In this document: positions 54,649 to 64,000 of the stretch, piece after piece
How the letters are laid out: the number at the start of each line of letters is the position of its first letter
Position numbering within the stretch: position 1 is the stretch's first letter
Assembly (NCBI GenBank): GCA_025175895.1
Contig: CM045990.1
Location: 42,342,658-42,406,657 of the forward strand
Direction of reading: 5' to 3'
DNA from: Wurfbainia villosa
Lineage: Eukaryota > Streptophyta > Magnoliopsida > Zingiberales > Zingiberaceae
Length of the DNA stretch: 64,000 nucleotides
Notes under the pieces: generated by a model
Told to the model about the DNA's origin: nothing
Database searches by the model: none
What the model saw: the letters and a program-made list of their open reading frames with translations, nothing else
Program-made: the position numbers and the translations under genes

Positions 54649-56306
54649 ATGGAATCCCAAGACAAGCTTGGATGGGACATCAACACTCCACCGCCATATG
54701 ATCGAGAAGACTTTTCGGCGTGGAGAACAAGAATGGAGACATTCTTGATGATGGATATAGAGGATTGGTTCATCCTCGTAGAAGGTTTTAAACCTCCTCG
54801 GGATAGGAATGGACAAGTCCTCAAGTTGAAGAAATGGACTCAAGAGCAACGACAAAAATTCAAAACCGAAGCCAAGGTAACAAAACTTTTAGAAGATTTG
54901 ATACCTAATGATGTTTTATCTAGGCTAGGTGAATATCTTGATGCCAAGGAGCTATGGGACAAATTAGCCAAGTTCAATGAGAAGCCCCACTTGGCACAAG
55001 TATAAGAAGATAAGGAAGAGGATGAAGAGAGTTCATCATCCTCAAGGGCAAGTGAGGAATCGGAAGTTGAAGAGGAGTCAACTTCCGGATCGGTGGAAGA
55101 AGAAATAGAAGACACCTCCACCTCTAGGATTGAGGGGGAGGAAAGAATTTCCACTCCGGAGCAACAAGAGAAAGCTTCGACATCTAGTCAAGATGAAGAA
55201 GCTCAAATTCCGGCACCTACCACCACCATAGGTAACTCAAGCATGTCAATTGTAAATAAAAATCATATAATATGCTTTGAGTGTAGGGAGTCCGGACACT
55301 ACAAAAGTAAGTGTCCAAAAAGGGTTAAGAAAGCTCCTCCGGAACCAAAGGTCAATGAAAAAGTCAAGGATGCTAGTGTCCCAACCAAGAAGAGCAAGGA
55401 GCATGTGGTGTGCTTCAAATGCCAACAACCGGGACACTATAGGAGCCAATGTCCTGGAAGAAAGGAGGGAGCTTCACAAGTAGGGGGAGTCTCTAAGACT
55501 AACCATAAGGTATATTTTCATAATGCTCATTTTTAAATTCTAAGCAAGAGCATGCTAGAATTAATTCAAATAATTTTGCTATTACTCATGGATCAAAGCA
55601 TGATAGAAATGATAACTCTAGGTCTATTTCAAAGAAGGAGAAATTTGGGACTAATGTCCCTAGAAATGTCCTTCCTAAGAAAGCAATTAAGAAAATCGAA
55701 AACCATTTAGGCATCAATCCTAATAAGGGTAGACATATGCCTAAAGTGAATGGTAATACCCAAAAACCTAATCAAAAATCATTTGGGCAATTAGAGTTAG
55801 AAAATCAAGCCTTGAGGTCAAGGCTTGAGAAATTGGAAAAGACTCTTGCAGATATGAAAAATCAATTTAAAGGGTCAAAGTGTCAAACTCTAGGATCTAG
55901 AAGTCAACAAAAAGTGTGCAAGAGGCAAGAATCATCTAGGAGACAAGGTTTGGGTCACAAGCCTATGTCTAAGAAAGTAATGCCTACTTATCACAATGTT
56001 CCATTTGATTATGGAACTAAACCTAGATCTAAGAAAACCAAGGTCTTTAGGGAAATTATTCCTAAGGCCAACCATAGTGTGTGCTTAGTGGCTAGGGTTT
56101 CTAAGAAACCTAAGGAAGCCATTAAGAAGGTTATTGGGGAGGCAATCCCTAAGACTAACCATGGCAAGACCATAATGACCAAGGCTAATAAGCCCAGGAG
56201 GGTCATTAGGAAGGTATCTAGGGAGGTTATCCCTAAGGAATACCTAATTAATTCAATGAGCTCAAATAGATTTTGTGTTCCAAAGAGCGTGATTGATTCA
56301 CGTTAA
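54649..56306 (+). pseudogene. Element E gag, lightly damaged
   Basis: Homologous to A and B Gag: capsid domain (M-E-S-Q-D-K-L-G-W-D start, E-D-F-S-A-W-R-T-R-M-E, W-T-Q-E-Q, L-W-D-K-L), acidic Ser/Glu stretch, two CCHC knuckles CFECRESGHYKSKCP and CFKCQQPGHYRSQCP (about 55,275-55,455), coiled-coil L-E-L-E-N-Q-A-L-R-S-R-L-E-K-L-E, tail ending VPKSVIDSR. Only a TAA at 55,003-55,005 and one frameshift between about 55,533 and 55,737 interrupt it. The N-terminal 20 residues differ from A/B. Confidence 0.9.
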
Positions 56307-57743
56307 ATGAGTTAGAATGTGTCAATTTTGATTGGATGGGTAGTTAACTCAATCATAGCAAAGTTGACATTTTTAGGTTATTTTCAAGGTTATGGATACC
56401 TTGGAAATAGGCTTGATATTCTATCCTAAAAGATTTTAGGATGTGCCAATATATTTTTGAAATCATGAAAAATCAATAAAATTGGCACAATCTAGATTTA
56501 GAGGTCATAGTGTGTCATTTTGATCTTTGGCACACTTTAGAAATTAATGTATCAAGAGAAGTTTTTTTTTAAAAAAAAAAGGTGTAGAAGTTACATCAAG
56601 AGTGATACTCAAGTGTCACACAACTTGATGTCTTGTACTTACCATGCTTCATGTGTTTCACCATGTGTTTGCATGGAAGGAATGTCTAGGGTGGATTGCA
56701 TCTCACAAAACAAGTCTTTTACCTTGATTGTGTATTTCAACACTTAGAAAGGGTGAGATGTTAGGATTTTGAAATCATTGGATGTTAATGTTTGCTAAAA
56801 TGAAATAAAATATCAAAATACATTAACAAATACATGAATATAAGCATAACATCAATATGTTCGATATACAAGATTAAACATGAGAAAATGAAATAAGAAA
56901 TCAAGATTTTTTGAATTTCAGAACTGGAAATCAGATATCACCGATCGATACGATTATCGGATCGATGATCATCATGCTCGATATCGTGAATCAAGTAGTC
57001 GAGTCGCTTCGGGACTCATTGTTTGTATATCGATCGTGATAGGATACATCGATCGAGGTAATCTGTTCATCGAGGCGAGGATCATCGGTCAGTGCTCATT
57101 GAGCGATCAGTGGTGATCGCATCGATCGGTGATGAGTAGCATCGGTCGATCGATGCGGCATCGATCGGTGATATTCTTGTAGCTCGATCTGAGAATGTTC
57201 GATGGTCGAGTCGAGCCCAATAGTCGACTGTCGGTTCAGTAAACCACTGATAAGCCGCAATCAGTCGACTGATGTTGCACATCAGTCGACTGGCGTCGCG
57301 ATTTTATAATGCCGAACCGCTAGGGTTCGGCGTCTTCACGCGTCGATCCCTCGCTTCTTCCTTCTCTCCGGTCGTCGCTTCTTTCTCCGACGAGCTTTTC
57401 CGACCGCGCCGGCCACCTAAGTCCTAGGTTTGATATCCAAACTCTTCCACTCACGTTTTTACTCATCTCACAACCCTAATCCACTCATTTCCAGCGATTT
57501 TTCCCTCTTCGTTTAGGGTTCCGGCGATCCACTGCTCCGGCGAACTCTCCGGCGATCTTTTCAGCAATATCTGAGTATTCTCTCATCATCATCCTAAATT
57601 GAGCCAAAGTAAAACTTTCTTACTCCTCTAAAACCCTAATTTTTCCATTATAATTTATTATGATCTAATCGTGCATTGGCGCCTTTGCATTACATTCATA
57701 TAGGCGATCCCGTAGAAATGACCCACCCGAGATTGAATCACGG
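56307..57743 (+). promoter_or_regulatory. Element E spacer with internal palindrome/TATA block upstream of ORF2
   Basis: 56,307-56,940 is AT-rich non-coding DNA like that after A gag. 56,941-57,220 is GATCGATC-rich text, apparently changed palindromes. Intact sites CAGTCGACTG or near lie at 57,222, 57,262 and 57,285. TTTTATAATG lies at 57,303-57,312, and GCCGAACC/GGTTCGGC forms a hairpin at 57,311-57,331. TC-rich leader-like DNA with CCCTAA motifs follows, and a possible intron end (ATATAG) at about 57,705. This mimics the LTR promoter layout and may drive ORF2; inferred only. Confidence 0.45.
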
Positions 57744-58840
57744 TTGTACCAAACCATGTTGGTTAGGTACATTGATAGGGATTTCTTTACATGTTACTGT
57801 AGTGACGTCATGGAAATATTTTCATATTATCATCTCATGAAAATAGTATTATGCACACATGCCATCAATGATGATCTTTTTAAGGAGTTCTATCAGAACT
57901 TAAAGAAGGTAGACGATGCCCCTACCTACACTACCCGCGCTGCAAAATGCGACTTAGAGTTCACTCCTGCGATATTGCAGGAGTTTCTTGAGTGTAAGCC
58001 ATCGACTGACACCTTCATTTTCTACCCTACCTTCGATGCCCCTTTACCTGAGCCCTTTGATCACATCTCTTTGGATTCCATGCATGAGCATGTCTTTCAC
58101 CATCCTCGCCCACCAGCTCAGAACTTATTTCCTATTATCAGGCTATACTCTACAAGGTCATTGTTGGGTGTTTTCTTCCGATTGTGACTCGGGGTCTGGC
58201 TAAGATTCGGCCTCCTCATCTCTTTCTCTTGTACGCCATGCATCATATACTAGACATAAACATTGCTTTGAACATGTTTCATTGCATTGTACATTTCATA
58301 TCCCCTGTGCAGGGGAAAGTGCACATCATCACTGCATGGTTAGAGTCTGTAGGCATAAACATTAATAGGGGGTCGCTGAGGGCGCTATGTGAGGTGTACA
58401 TGCATATCGATTCGTAACTTCGTTAGTGGCTGCGGATGGGACGTGGGCAGATGGAGTTGGCACCTCGACCTCCGCCCAGGGCACGTGGGGAGCCGCCTCT
58501 GGTGCCTAGAGAAGCTGCAGAGGACTATGAGGATCCAGACACTGCTGATGAGGAGGACCAAATGCCAGTAGATGCTTCAGCAGTGGGTCCATCAGATCGG
58601 TTTGGACAGCTGGAGGCTAGATTCCAGGACTACCAGCAGACAGTCGACTCTCAACTGTCAGAGCTCTTAGTAGGGCAATCCTCCATGGGCGAGCATCTTA
58701 GTCGGATGGAGGAGCGCTATATTTGCATTCAGGAGTCACAGAGTCGTATCAAGCAGCGTCAGCTCGATATGTATGAGATGATACGAGCCTGGACCTTGAG
58801 CCAGCAGCCTCCTCCACCTCCACCTTCTGCAGATGATTAG
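57744..58840 (+). pseudogene. Element E ORF2: plant-transposon-protein-like (Transposase_32-type)
   Basis: Frame one (57,744-58,187, no ATG at the frame start; Met at about codon 5) has L-F-K-E-F-Y-Q-N-L-K-K-V-D...C-D-L-E-F-T-P-A-I-L-Q-E-F-L-E-C, the style of the putative plant transposon protein domain often found in LTR elements. A one-base shift near 58,180 moves to a second frame (L-F-L-L-Y-A-M-H-H-I-L-D-I-N-I) to 58,417, where one stop precedes a last segment. That segment is Pro/Arg-rich, then acidic, then a coiled-coil (about 58,600-58,790), then a poly-Pro run. The biochemical role of this family is unknown. Position after gag recalls the extra ORF of SIRE elements. Confidence 0.65.
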
Positions 58841-60557
58841 AGCTAGAGGATGTTAGGATTTTTGTTTTTAGTTTGTGTAGTGAGATTGAGCGTCTCAAAT
58901 CTCCATTTTGGATGTAAAAAATTGGAGCTTTCTTAAATTGAATGAAATTTTTGTTTATGAAAATCATTTGTGTTTGATTATGTGTTTGTATTAATGTATT
59001 GGTTTATGGAAAATTGCCACATCATGACATGAAATTTCATCTTATCATATAACATGTCATGCCATTGTTTAGGACTATTTTAGATGTCATGTTTGTTTTT
59101 AGATTATATCATATGCCATGAAATCATGATTATTGGCCATGCATTATTATTGTTATAATTTATTCCATGATCATTCATGCATTTATTTTGATTAAAATTG
59201 ATTTAAGGAAAAATGGCATGACTTGGAGTCCCATTTATAAAGGAATTAAGTAGGGTTGCCTAGAAAATGCATGAGGCCATAATAATCCTAATCCCACATC
59301 TCACATTTAAATTGGCCTGTATGTGTGTGTATACACCTTAGATAACATGTGAGATGTTAGGATAATAAGTTAGGTTCAAGGTGCATAGATAGTGCATCTA
59401 GATGAACTTAACTTATTTCAATCATCACTAAGAATTATGGGGAAAGCTAATATACAAGTTATGTATATTTAGCCAATAAATCATGGTTCAAAATAGTTTT
59501 TCAAAAACATTTTAAAATCACTTTAGAAAACCTTGGTGAAGTCTATCTTTTGATAGCCATCATCATTGTAGAAGTTGATACAAAGTAGATCCAAAACTTT
59601 AAAGTTTTAATAGTTTTTTAACTTTGTACCAATCTCCTATTTTAATGGTTAAAATATTTTTCTAAAATTTTTCACTGATTGTATGTGTGATAAGTAATAT
59701 ACGTATCAAATTTCATGATTTTTTGATTTACGTAGAATTACTTATGAATTTCCAAAAGTCGAGTTTGATATCTGAAAATCAGGTTTTCAGTTATCACGAT
59801 CGCTTCTATAGGGCAATGATCGATGGGCAGCGCTTGACTCGATCGCAGACAAGATCACTCAATCAAGCTTTGTGCCCGACCGATGATGGGCACATCACGA
59901 CCGTAGCCGATTTAGTCGATCTGCCGATTTCAGGAAAACTAGGGTTGTTTAGCCCGATTTCAGCTACGATTAAGGTCCCTAATCACTCATAACCCTAGGA
60001 TATATTTTGGGAAGCATTATAAAGGGTGAAAATCCATTGGATATGGATTTGGAGAGGTGTTTAGGGTTTGTATCAAATTTAAGGTGTTGGAAAGTTCAAT
60101 GTTGAATTTCTAACCTTATCTTTGATGGTTTAGAGTTCCTATCGGCTTAGGGACTTCCCAAAGACATTGTTGGTGCAATGGTTAAGGGGGAGCAAGCCTT
60201 TAGGGGGAGGTATCCATCATGGGATGATGGATGGTATTTTTCCTCATGAGGAGGAAAATGAAATTTTGAGAGACGCAATTTGGAAATTGGGAGAGCATAT
60301 AGGATTGCCTCTCTTGAGTGATATGAGACTTATCACTAGGAAGATGGTAGGCATCCTAGGTATTTTTGGACCAAAGGAGGAGATTGTAAGATCTCATTGG
60401 GACATAAGACATTGACCTCCTTGGAGAGTTAACCTGTTTTTGATGTATGTCAAAAAGGAGGAGAATATTAAATTACCAATTTTGAAAATTGGTAAGGGAA
60501 TTTGAGTTAGGGGCCTAACTCAAGGTTTGTTTTGTCAAACATCAAAAAGGGGGAGAT
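58841..60557 (+). other. Element E 3' non-coding region and polypurine tract
   Basis: No gene. Like element A it has CATGACATGA/CATGTCATG-type repeats (59,020-59,130), a changed palindrome block (about 59,795-59,935), purine runs at 60,184 and 60,202, and AAAAAGGGGGAGAT at the LTR edge. Confidence 0.75.
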
Positions 60558-62018
60558 TGTTGGTGCAATCGGCCAAGGTCATGATTGACCAGACTCGAGT
60601 TTGACTCGAGAGATGTTTTGATGTTTGACAAAGTAAGTTGACATTGATGTTTGACTTAAATGTCTGTTGATAATTAGGGAAGATTGTTTATACAATCAAC
60701 TCGGGTTATGTTAACTGGACTCGAGGGAGACTTTGATGGTTGACTAGGGTTGACCATGTGGTTATGGAAAGTCCAAGTCATGGGTACTTGGCATGGAAAG
60801 TCTAAGTGGGACACTTGGCATTTGGGGCATGGAAAGTCCAACATGGGTTGGCAAGGGAAAGTCCAAGCTTGAGTCTTGGCACATGAGAAATCCAAGGGGT
60901 TTGGTATTGGCGGCGTAAAGTCCAAGCGGGAGTCTTGGAGGCGTAAGTCCAATGTGCCTTGGCGGTGTAGACACCGTTAGCATGACATGGCCGATGGAAG
61001 CACCTGAAGGCTAGCACGATGGATGAACAAGTCATGGATTACTTGGAGGGATCTGAGAGGCGTAAGGCTGATGGAGGTGCGTAGAAGGCTTAGGTCTAGG
61101 CTAAGGGTGGTCTAGCAAGTATGGGGGGCACCATACTTGGCTAAAACCTAATGTTTGAGGTGTGCCAGTCGACTGATGCCATGTGGCAGTCGACTGGCAT
61201 AGTCAACTAGCGTTTGACTGCGGGAATTGCCCTAGCAGTCGACTACCATAGATGAGCAGTCAACTGATTGGACGAGCAATCGACTGATCTTGTGATCAGT
61301 CGACTGATGCTTGGATTTTAGGGCACAGAATGGAGTCTCACTCGACCGTTGGGACAAGTGTCGAGTGATGCTTCATCGCTGATCGATGTGTGATCGGATC
61401 GATGTCCTAGCCGCTGGATTTTTCCAAGCGTGGATTACACCGCTGTCTCTCACAACAGCGGTGTGATCGGTCGATAGTCGGCGAGCAATGATCGACATTT
61501 TCCAGGACAGGTTGAAGCTATAAAAGGAGCTCGTGATGGAGAAAAATGAATCCGGGTTTTGAGAGCTTTAGGGGTGATTTGTTGCTGCAAATCAGGTCTC
61601 CAAGTGCTAAACAAACAACCAAGCATTCAAGCAATCAAAAGCAAGTGTTGTAAAGTTTTTCTTTACTTGTCTTTCATATTAATTGTTGTAATTGCTTGTT
61701 TGCGTTTCTTACTATTGTAAGATCGCTTGTAAGGGGTTTCTCCGCCTCCGACTTATGTCGAGAAGGAGTGTTTATCATAGTGGTGTGTGATTGGCATCGC
61801 TAGGGTTCGTACGAACCCAATCTGTGGAGTAGGAACCGTTCGGTTCCGAACCACGTTAAATATTTGTGTTTCCGTGTTGTATATTTCGTTATCATTATTA
61901 GTTTTCTATTTCTGCTGCACTAACGAAATTATAGAGACAAATGCAACGAATTCCATTTTTGAACGAGCGCAACGCTATTCACCCCCCCTCCCCCTCTAGC
62001 GGCCTCAAATATCCTACA
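60558..62018 (+). repeat. Element E 3' LTR
   Basis: Near-identical to the 5' LTR up to about 61,365. The palindromes at 61,165-61,310 are kept, but those in 61,370-61,495 are changed to GATCGAT-like text. TATAAAAGG at 61,519-61,527. Confidence 0.95.
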
Positions 62019-62372
62019 GATTTCATGGGTGCAAGAATTGGGATGTTCAGAAAAGCCTACAGCAATGAGCAATGGACACTTCCTTCAGCCCAGCAGACAA
62101 CAGGTGTAATGTTAGTCCTCCCTAATAATATTGGGCTATATAATGATGTTATATCCAGGTGGGAATCCATAACCACTAATGTGGTAGACTCAAAAATATG
62201 GCCTGAAAAAAGAACCAAGGTGCAGTATGTGGAAAATCTACTAGGAGAAATAGAAAAGAAGACATTTATCCAGTGGCGAATGATGTTCCCAGATCAATAT
62301 GATAAGTTAATTAATGCTGCTGACGAAACCCAAAAAAGAACATCGAAAAAGAAGAATGCTGGACAACATTGA
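62019..62372 (+). pseudogene. Viral coat-protein region (partial)
   Basis: Resumes the dUTPase-linker frame after element E (D-F-M-G-A-R-I-G). Contains I-S-R-W-E-S-I and V-E-N-L-L-G-E-I-E-K-K-T-F-I-Q-W-R-M, patterns of caulimovirid capsid cores. Stops at 62,370 in a Lys-rich stretch. The CCHC knuckle expected toward the coat-protein end is not found, so the protein is truncated or rearranged. Confidence 0.75.
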
Positions 62373-62862
62373 GGAGCAAGCCTCGCAGAACCTATATCAT
62401 GCGCTCCAAGAATTGGAGATGATTGAGAAGATGAAAGAATCTGATTTTACGAATAGACGTTAGAGAGAAGGTGGATATCAGAACTAATTTCTCAGCGCAC
62501 TATCGACACTGAAGGAGATAAGAAAGGACCTTTGGAAGGTATCCAATGCTTTAAATTCCGTCCTTGGAAAAATAAAAGCAACACCTCATTAAATCGAAAG
62601 CAGTGGTGAGCCCAAAGCAAGACTGAGCCTCGGGGAGCCGTCTTGTCTGAAGGTACAATATCCCCAATTTTAAGACTTCAGGCTTACCGTCTTACGCACT
62701 TACTAGCCTTGCGGATAAACCGGACCAAGGATGCATGTTGAGTCTCCACCTTTCATCTTTGTGGTTAATTTCCAGGGAACAAATTTGAAATCAAGTAATA
62801 CGTGATTATATAAAGAGAAGAGGTATGTACCCGTACCTTCACCTAGAATTTGGATTTTAGCC
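62373..62862 (+). other. Unresolved viral segment with coiled-coil fragment and TATA-like box
   Basis: Another frame carries a helical stretch (E-E-Q-A-S-Q-N-L-Y-H-A-L-Q-E-L-E-M-I-E-K-M; then L-S-T-L-K-E-I-R-K-D-L) with one stop at 62,461. From about 62,585 no coding is visible, and a TTATATAAAGAGAAG motif lies at 62,806-62,820. It may be a displaced small ORF plus intergenic DNA, or decay of the coat-protein end. Confidence 0.4.
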
Positions 62863-63483
62863 TTGCATAATCAACTAGCTCTGATACCAAAAACGGATCG
62901 ACTTTCCAATAAGATCGATAACAAAGAAAGAGTTGCTATGATCAATGATCTAGACTTACCAGAGGATTTTGATATAGTATCTGTAGATCCGGATGAAAGC
63001 AGTAGTGATGCTATCTGTAGTATGTCCGAAGGAGAGAATGCAACAAAACAACATTGCAATGCTGCAACCAATGTACTTCCAATAAATGAGTCTATGTTCG
63101 TTCTGATAGGTGAACCACAGGGATGGCAAGTTCAAGTAGACCTGTCAGAAGAGCAATTTTATTGTCAGCATAAATGGCAGGTAAATCAAGAAATTAATAC
63201 TCCATTTATCAAATGTAATTTTTGTGGTATAGTGACAACACAAAGAGCCAGAACACATTGCTCAGAATGCAGATTGATGGCCTGCACCTTATGTTCAGAT
63301 TATTATTTGAAGATAGAAACTCTGACTATGCTGCCACTTCCCTACAAGTATGAGGAAAATAATCTAATTACTGAATTATTTGGCTACATAGACTATTTAC
63401 AGGCTGAAATAAGAAGATTGCAAGCAGAACTAGACAGAGTTCCGAAGCGAAATCAAGAAGCTGAAGCCACATTAACTAATTAA
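62863..63483 (+). pseudogene. Viral Cys-rich motif domain
   Basis: 206-residue frame with an acidic start and a Cys motif of spacing C-x2-C-x11-C-x2-C-x4-C-x2-C (starting CNFC, ending CTLC) near residues 117-144. That spacing is characteristic of badnaviruses, between capsid and protease. A coiled-coil (E-I-R-R-L-Q-A-E-L-D-R-V) follows. A single TAA at 63,481 separates it from the protease in the same frame. Confidence 0.85.
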
Positions 63484-64000
63484 TTGGCTGAGGAGTTACA
63501 AAAATTAAACCTCCAAGACTTGCAGAAGGGGAAAGAGCAATTACATTTTCTAGAAATATCTGTATTTCCGGCCACAGGCGGTCAATACCATCCAAAAAGA
63601 ACTTTGAATCGGCTATACCATATGACGGTTGAAATTGAAATACCGACTATTCCTCCATTCCAGGTAAATGCTATTCTGGATACTAGTGCCACAACCTGCT
63701 GTGTTGACCAAAGATCCATACTAGCACAAGCACTGGAAAAGAATCCTTACACTGTTATTATCAATGGAGTAAATTCAAAGCAAGTAGCAAATTGGAAGTT
63801 CAAAGGAGGACAAATGAAGATCGGTGAAAACAAATTCAGAATTCCATTCACTTATTCATTTGAAATGACATTAGGAGAAGGAATTCAGATGGTTCTCGGA
63901 GGAAATTTTATCAGGGGAATGCAAGGAGGAGTTCGTATAGAAGGTAACACTGTAACCTTCTATAAAAATATAACAACTATTGCTACAAATCCCATAGTTG
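63484..64000 (+). pseudogene. Viral aspartic protease, running into RT at the window end
   Basis: Same frame as the Cys motif. The active-site segment reads A-I-L-D-T-S-A-T-T-C (Asp codon at 63,679-63,681), with Ser where the usual triplet has Gly. M-V-L-G-G-N-F-I near 63,890 matches the closing loop. The last 89 bases repeat the start of the RT segment at 50,702, and the frame continues past the window. Confidence 0.88.

Larger units (their letters stand above)
53113..62018 (+). mobile_element. Element E: copia-type gag element with a second ORF, inserted in the virus
   Basis: LTRs 53,113-54,581 and 60,558-62,018 (TGTTGGTG...ATATCCTACA), target duplication GATTT at 53,108-53,112 and 62,019-62,023. 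Internal parts: decayed primer site, gag with few lesions (54,649-56,306), non-coding DNA, a palindrome-plus-TATA block, a second ORF of plant-transposon-protein type (57,744-58,840), non-coding DNA resembling the 3' part of element A, and a purine tract. No pol. Relative to A it has an extra segment of about 2.2 kb (roughly 56,760-58,980) carrying the second ORF. Confidence 0.95.
50702..64000 (+). mobile_element. Endogenous badnavirus-like pararetrovirus, split by element E
   Basis: Caulimoviridae-type coding sequence: 50,702-53,112 continues in frame at 62,024 once element E and one GATTT copy are removed. Order: end of protease, RT, RNase H, partial dUTPase-like domain, acidic linker, coat-protein region, Cys-rich motif, aspartic protease, then RT again. 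Bases 63,912-64,000 repeat 50,702-50,790 with about two differences, so the array is head-to-tail with a unit of about 4.3 kb. Movement protein and small ORFs 1 and 2 are not seen. Frames are broken and catalytic residues changed, so this is a fossil copy. Confidence 0.9.

Noticed and set aside
62877..62890. GCTCTGATACCA in the viral region, the reverse complement of a tRNA-Met primer site
   Set aside because: It is in the wrong orientation for the virus and lies inside the readable start of the Cys-motif frame, with no LTR edge next to it. Probably chance.

Overview
The window is a gene-poor, repeat-dense stretch of a flowering-plant nuclear genome. The evidence is nested LTR retrotransposons of the Ty1/copia and Ty3/gypsy types, initiator-tRNA-Met-type primer sites, and an endogenous badnavirus-like pararetrovirus. 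I cannot name the species. A monocot is plausible but unproven. I see no ordinary host gene, tRNA, rRNA or CRISPR array.

Layout. (1) 1-13,586 and 13,587-27,448, minus strand: two pol-less gypsy (Athila/Tat-like) copies arranged LTR-gag-LTR-gag-protease. The gag of copy 1 is split by a 9.4-kb copia element (1,389-10,812, target duplication TTTCT), the only element here with a recognisable pol. The LTR of copy 2 is split by gag-only copia element A (14,800-26,676, plus strand, duplication AACGC). A's own 5' LTR is split by its sibling B (14,979-20,780, minus strand, duplication ATGGG). (2) 27,449-39,775: an old gag-only copia-like element, C1. It carries a solo LTR (30,358-31,444, duplication CAACT), a tandemly duplicated 3' end, and element D (33,846-39,218, duplication GATGA) inside its last LTR. 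(3) 39,776-43,906: unidentified minus-strand gene-like sequence with a second solo LTR, then a truncated C-family LTR. (4) 43,907-49,676: a third pol-less gypsy element, followed by a copia-type LTR relic to about 50,701. (5) 50,702-64,000: a badnavirus-like integrant. It reads RT, RNase H, a dUTPase-like domain, coat protein, Cys motif and aspartic protease, then starts to repeat itself at 63,912. It is split in frame by element E (53,113-62,018, duplication GATTT).

How the parts work together. Elements A, B and D keep long open gag frames but have no pol, and E's gag is nearly intact. They fit gag-only (TR-GAG-like) elements that need enzymes supplied in trans. Almost every LTR has a dense array of short palindromes just upstream of its TATA box, and the palindrome differs between superfamilies: CAGTCGACTG in the SIRE-like copia LTRs, CACACGG/CCGTGTG in gypsy, AACCAAA/TTTGGTT in the pol-bearing copia. 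In several LTR pairs the CAGTCGACTG copies are intact in one LTR and turned into GATCGATC-like text in the other, with flanks almost unchanged. That is either a palindrome-targeted mutation process or a consensus error. A and B form a roughly 12-kb inverted repeat downstream of a gypsy promoter, a natural candidate for a dsRNA-producing locus. The virus copy looks like a tandem, internally deleted (about 4.3 kb) derivative of a dUTPase-carrying badnavirus relative.

Limits: all alignments were made by eye. Family names rest on motifs and architecture, not on searches.
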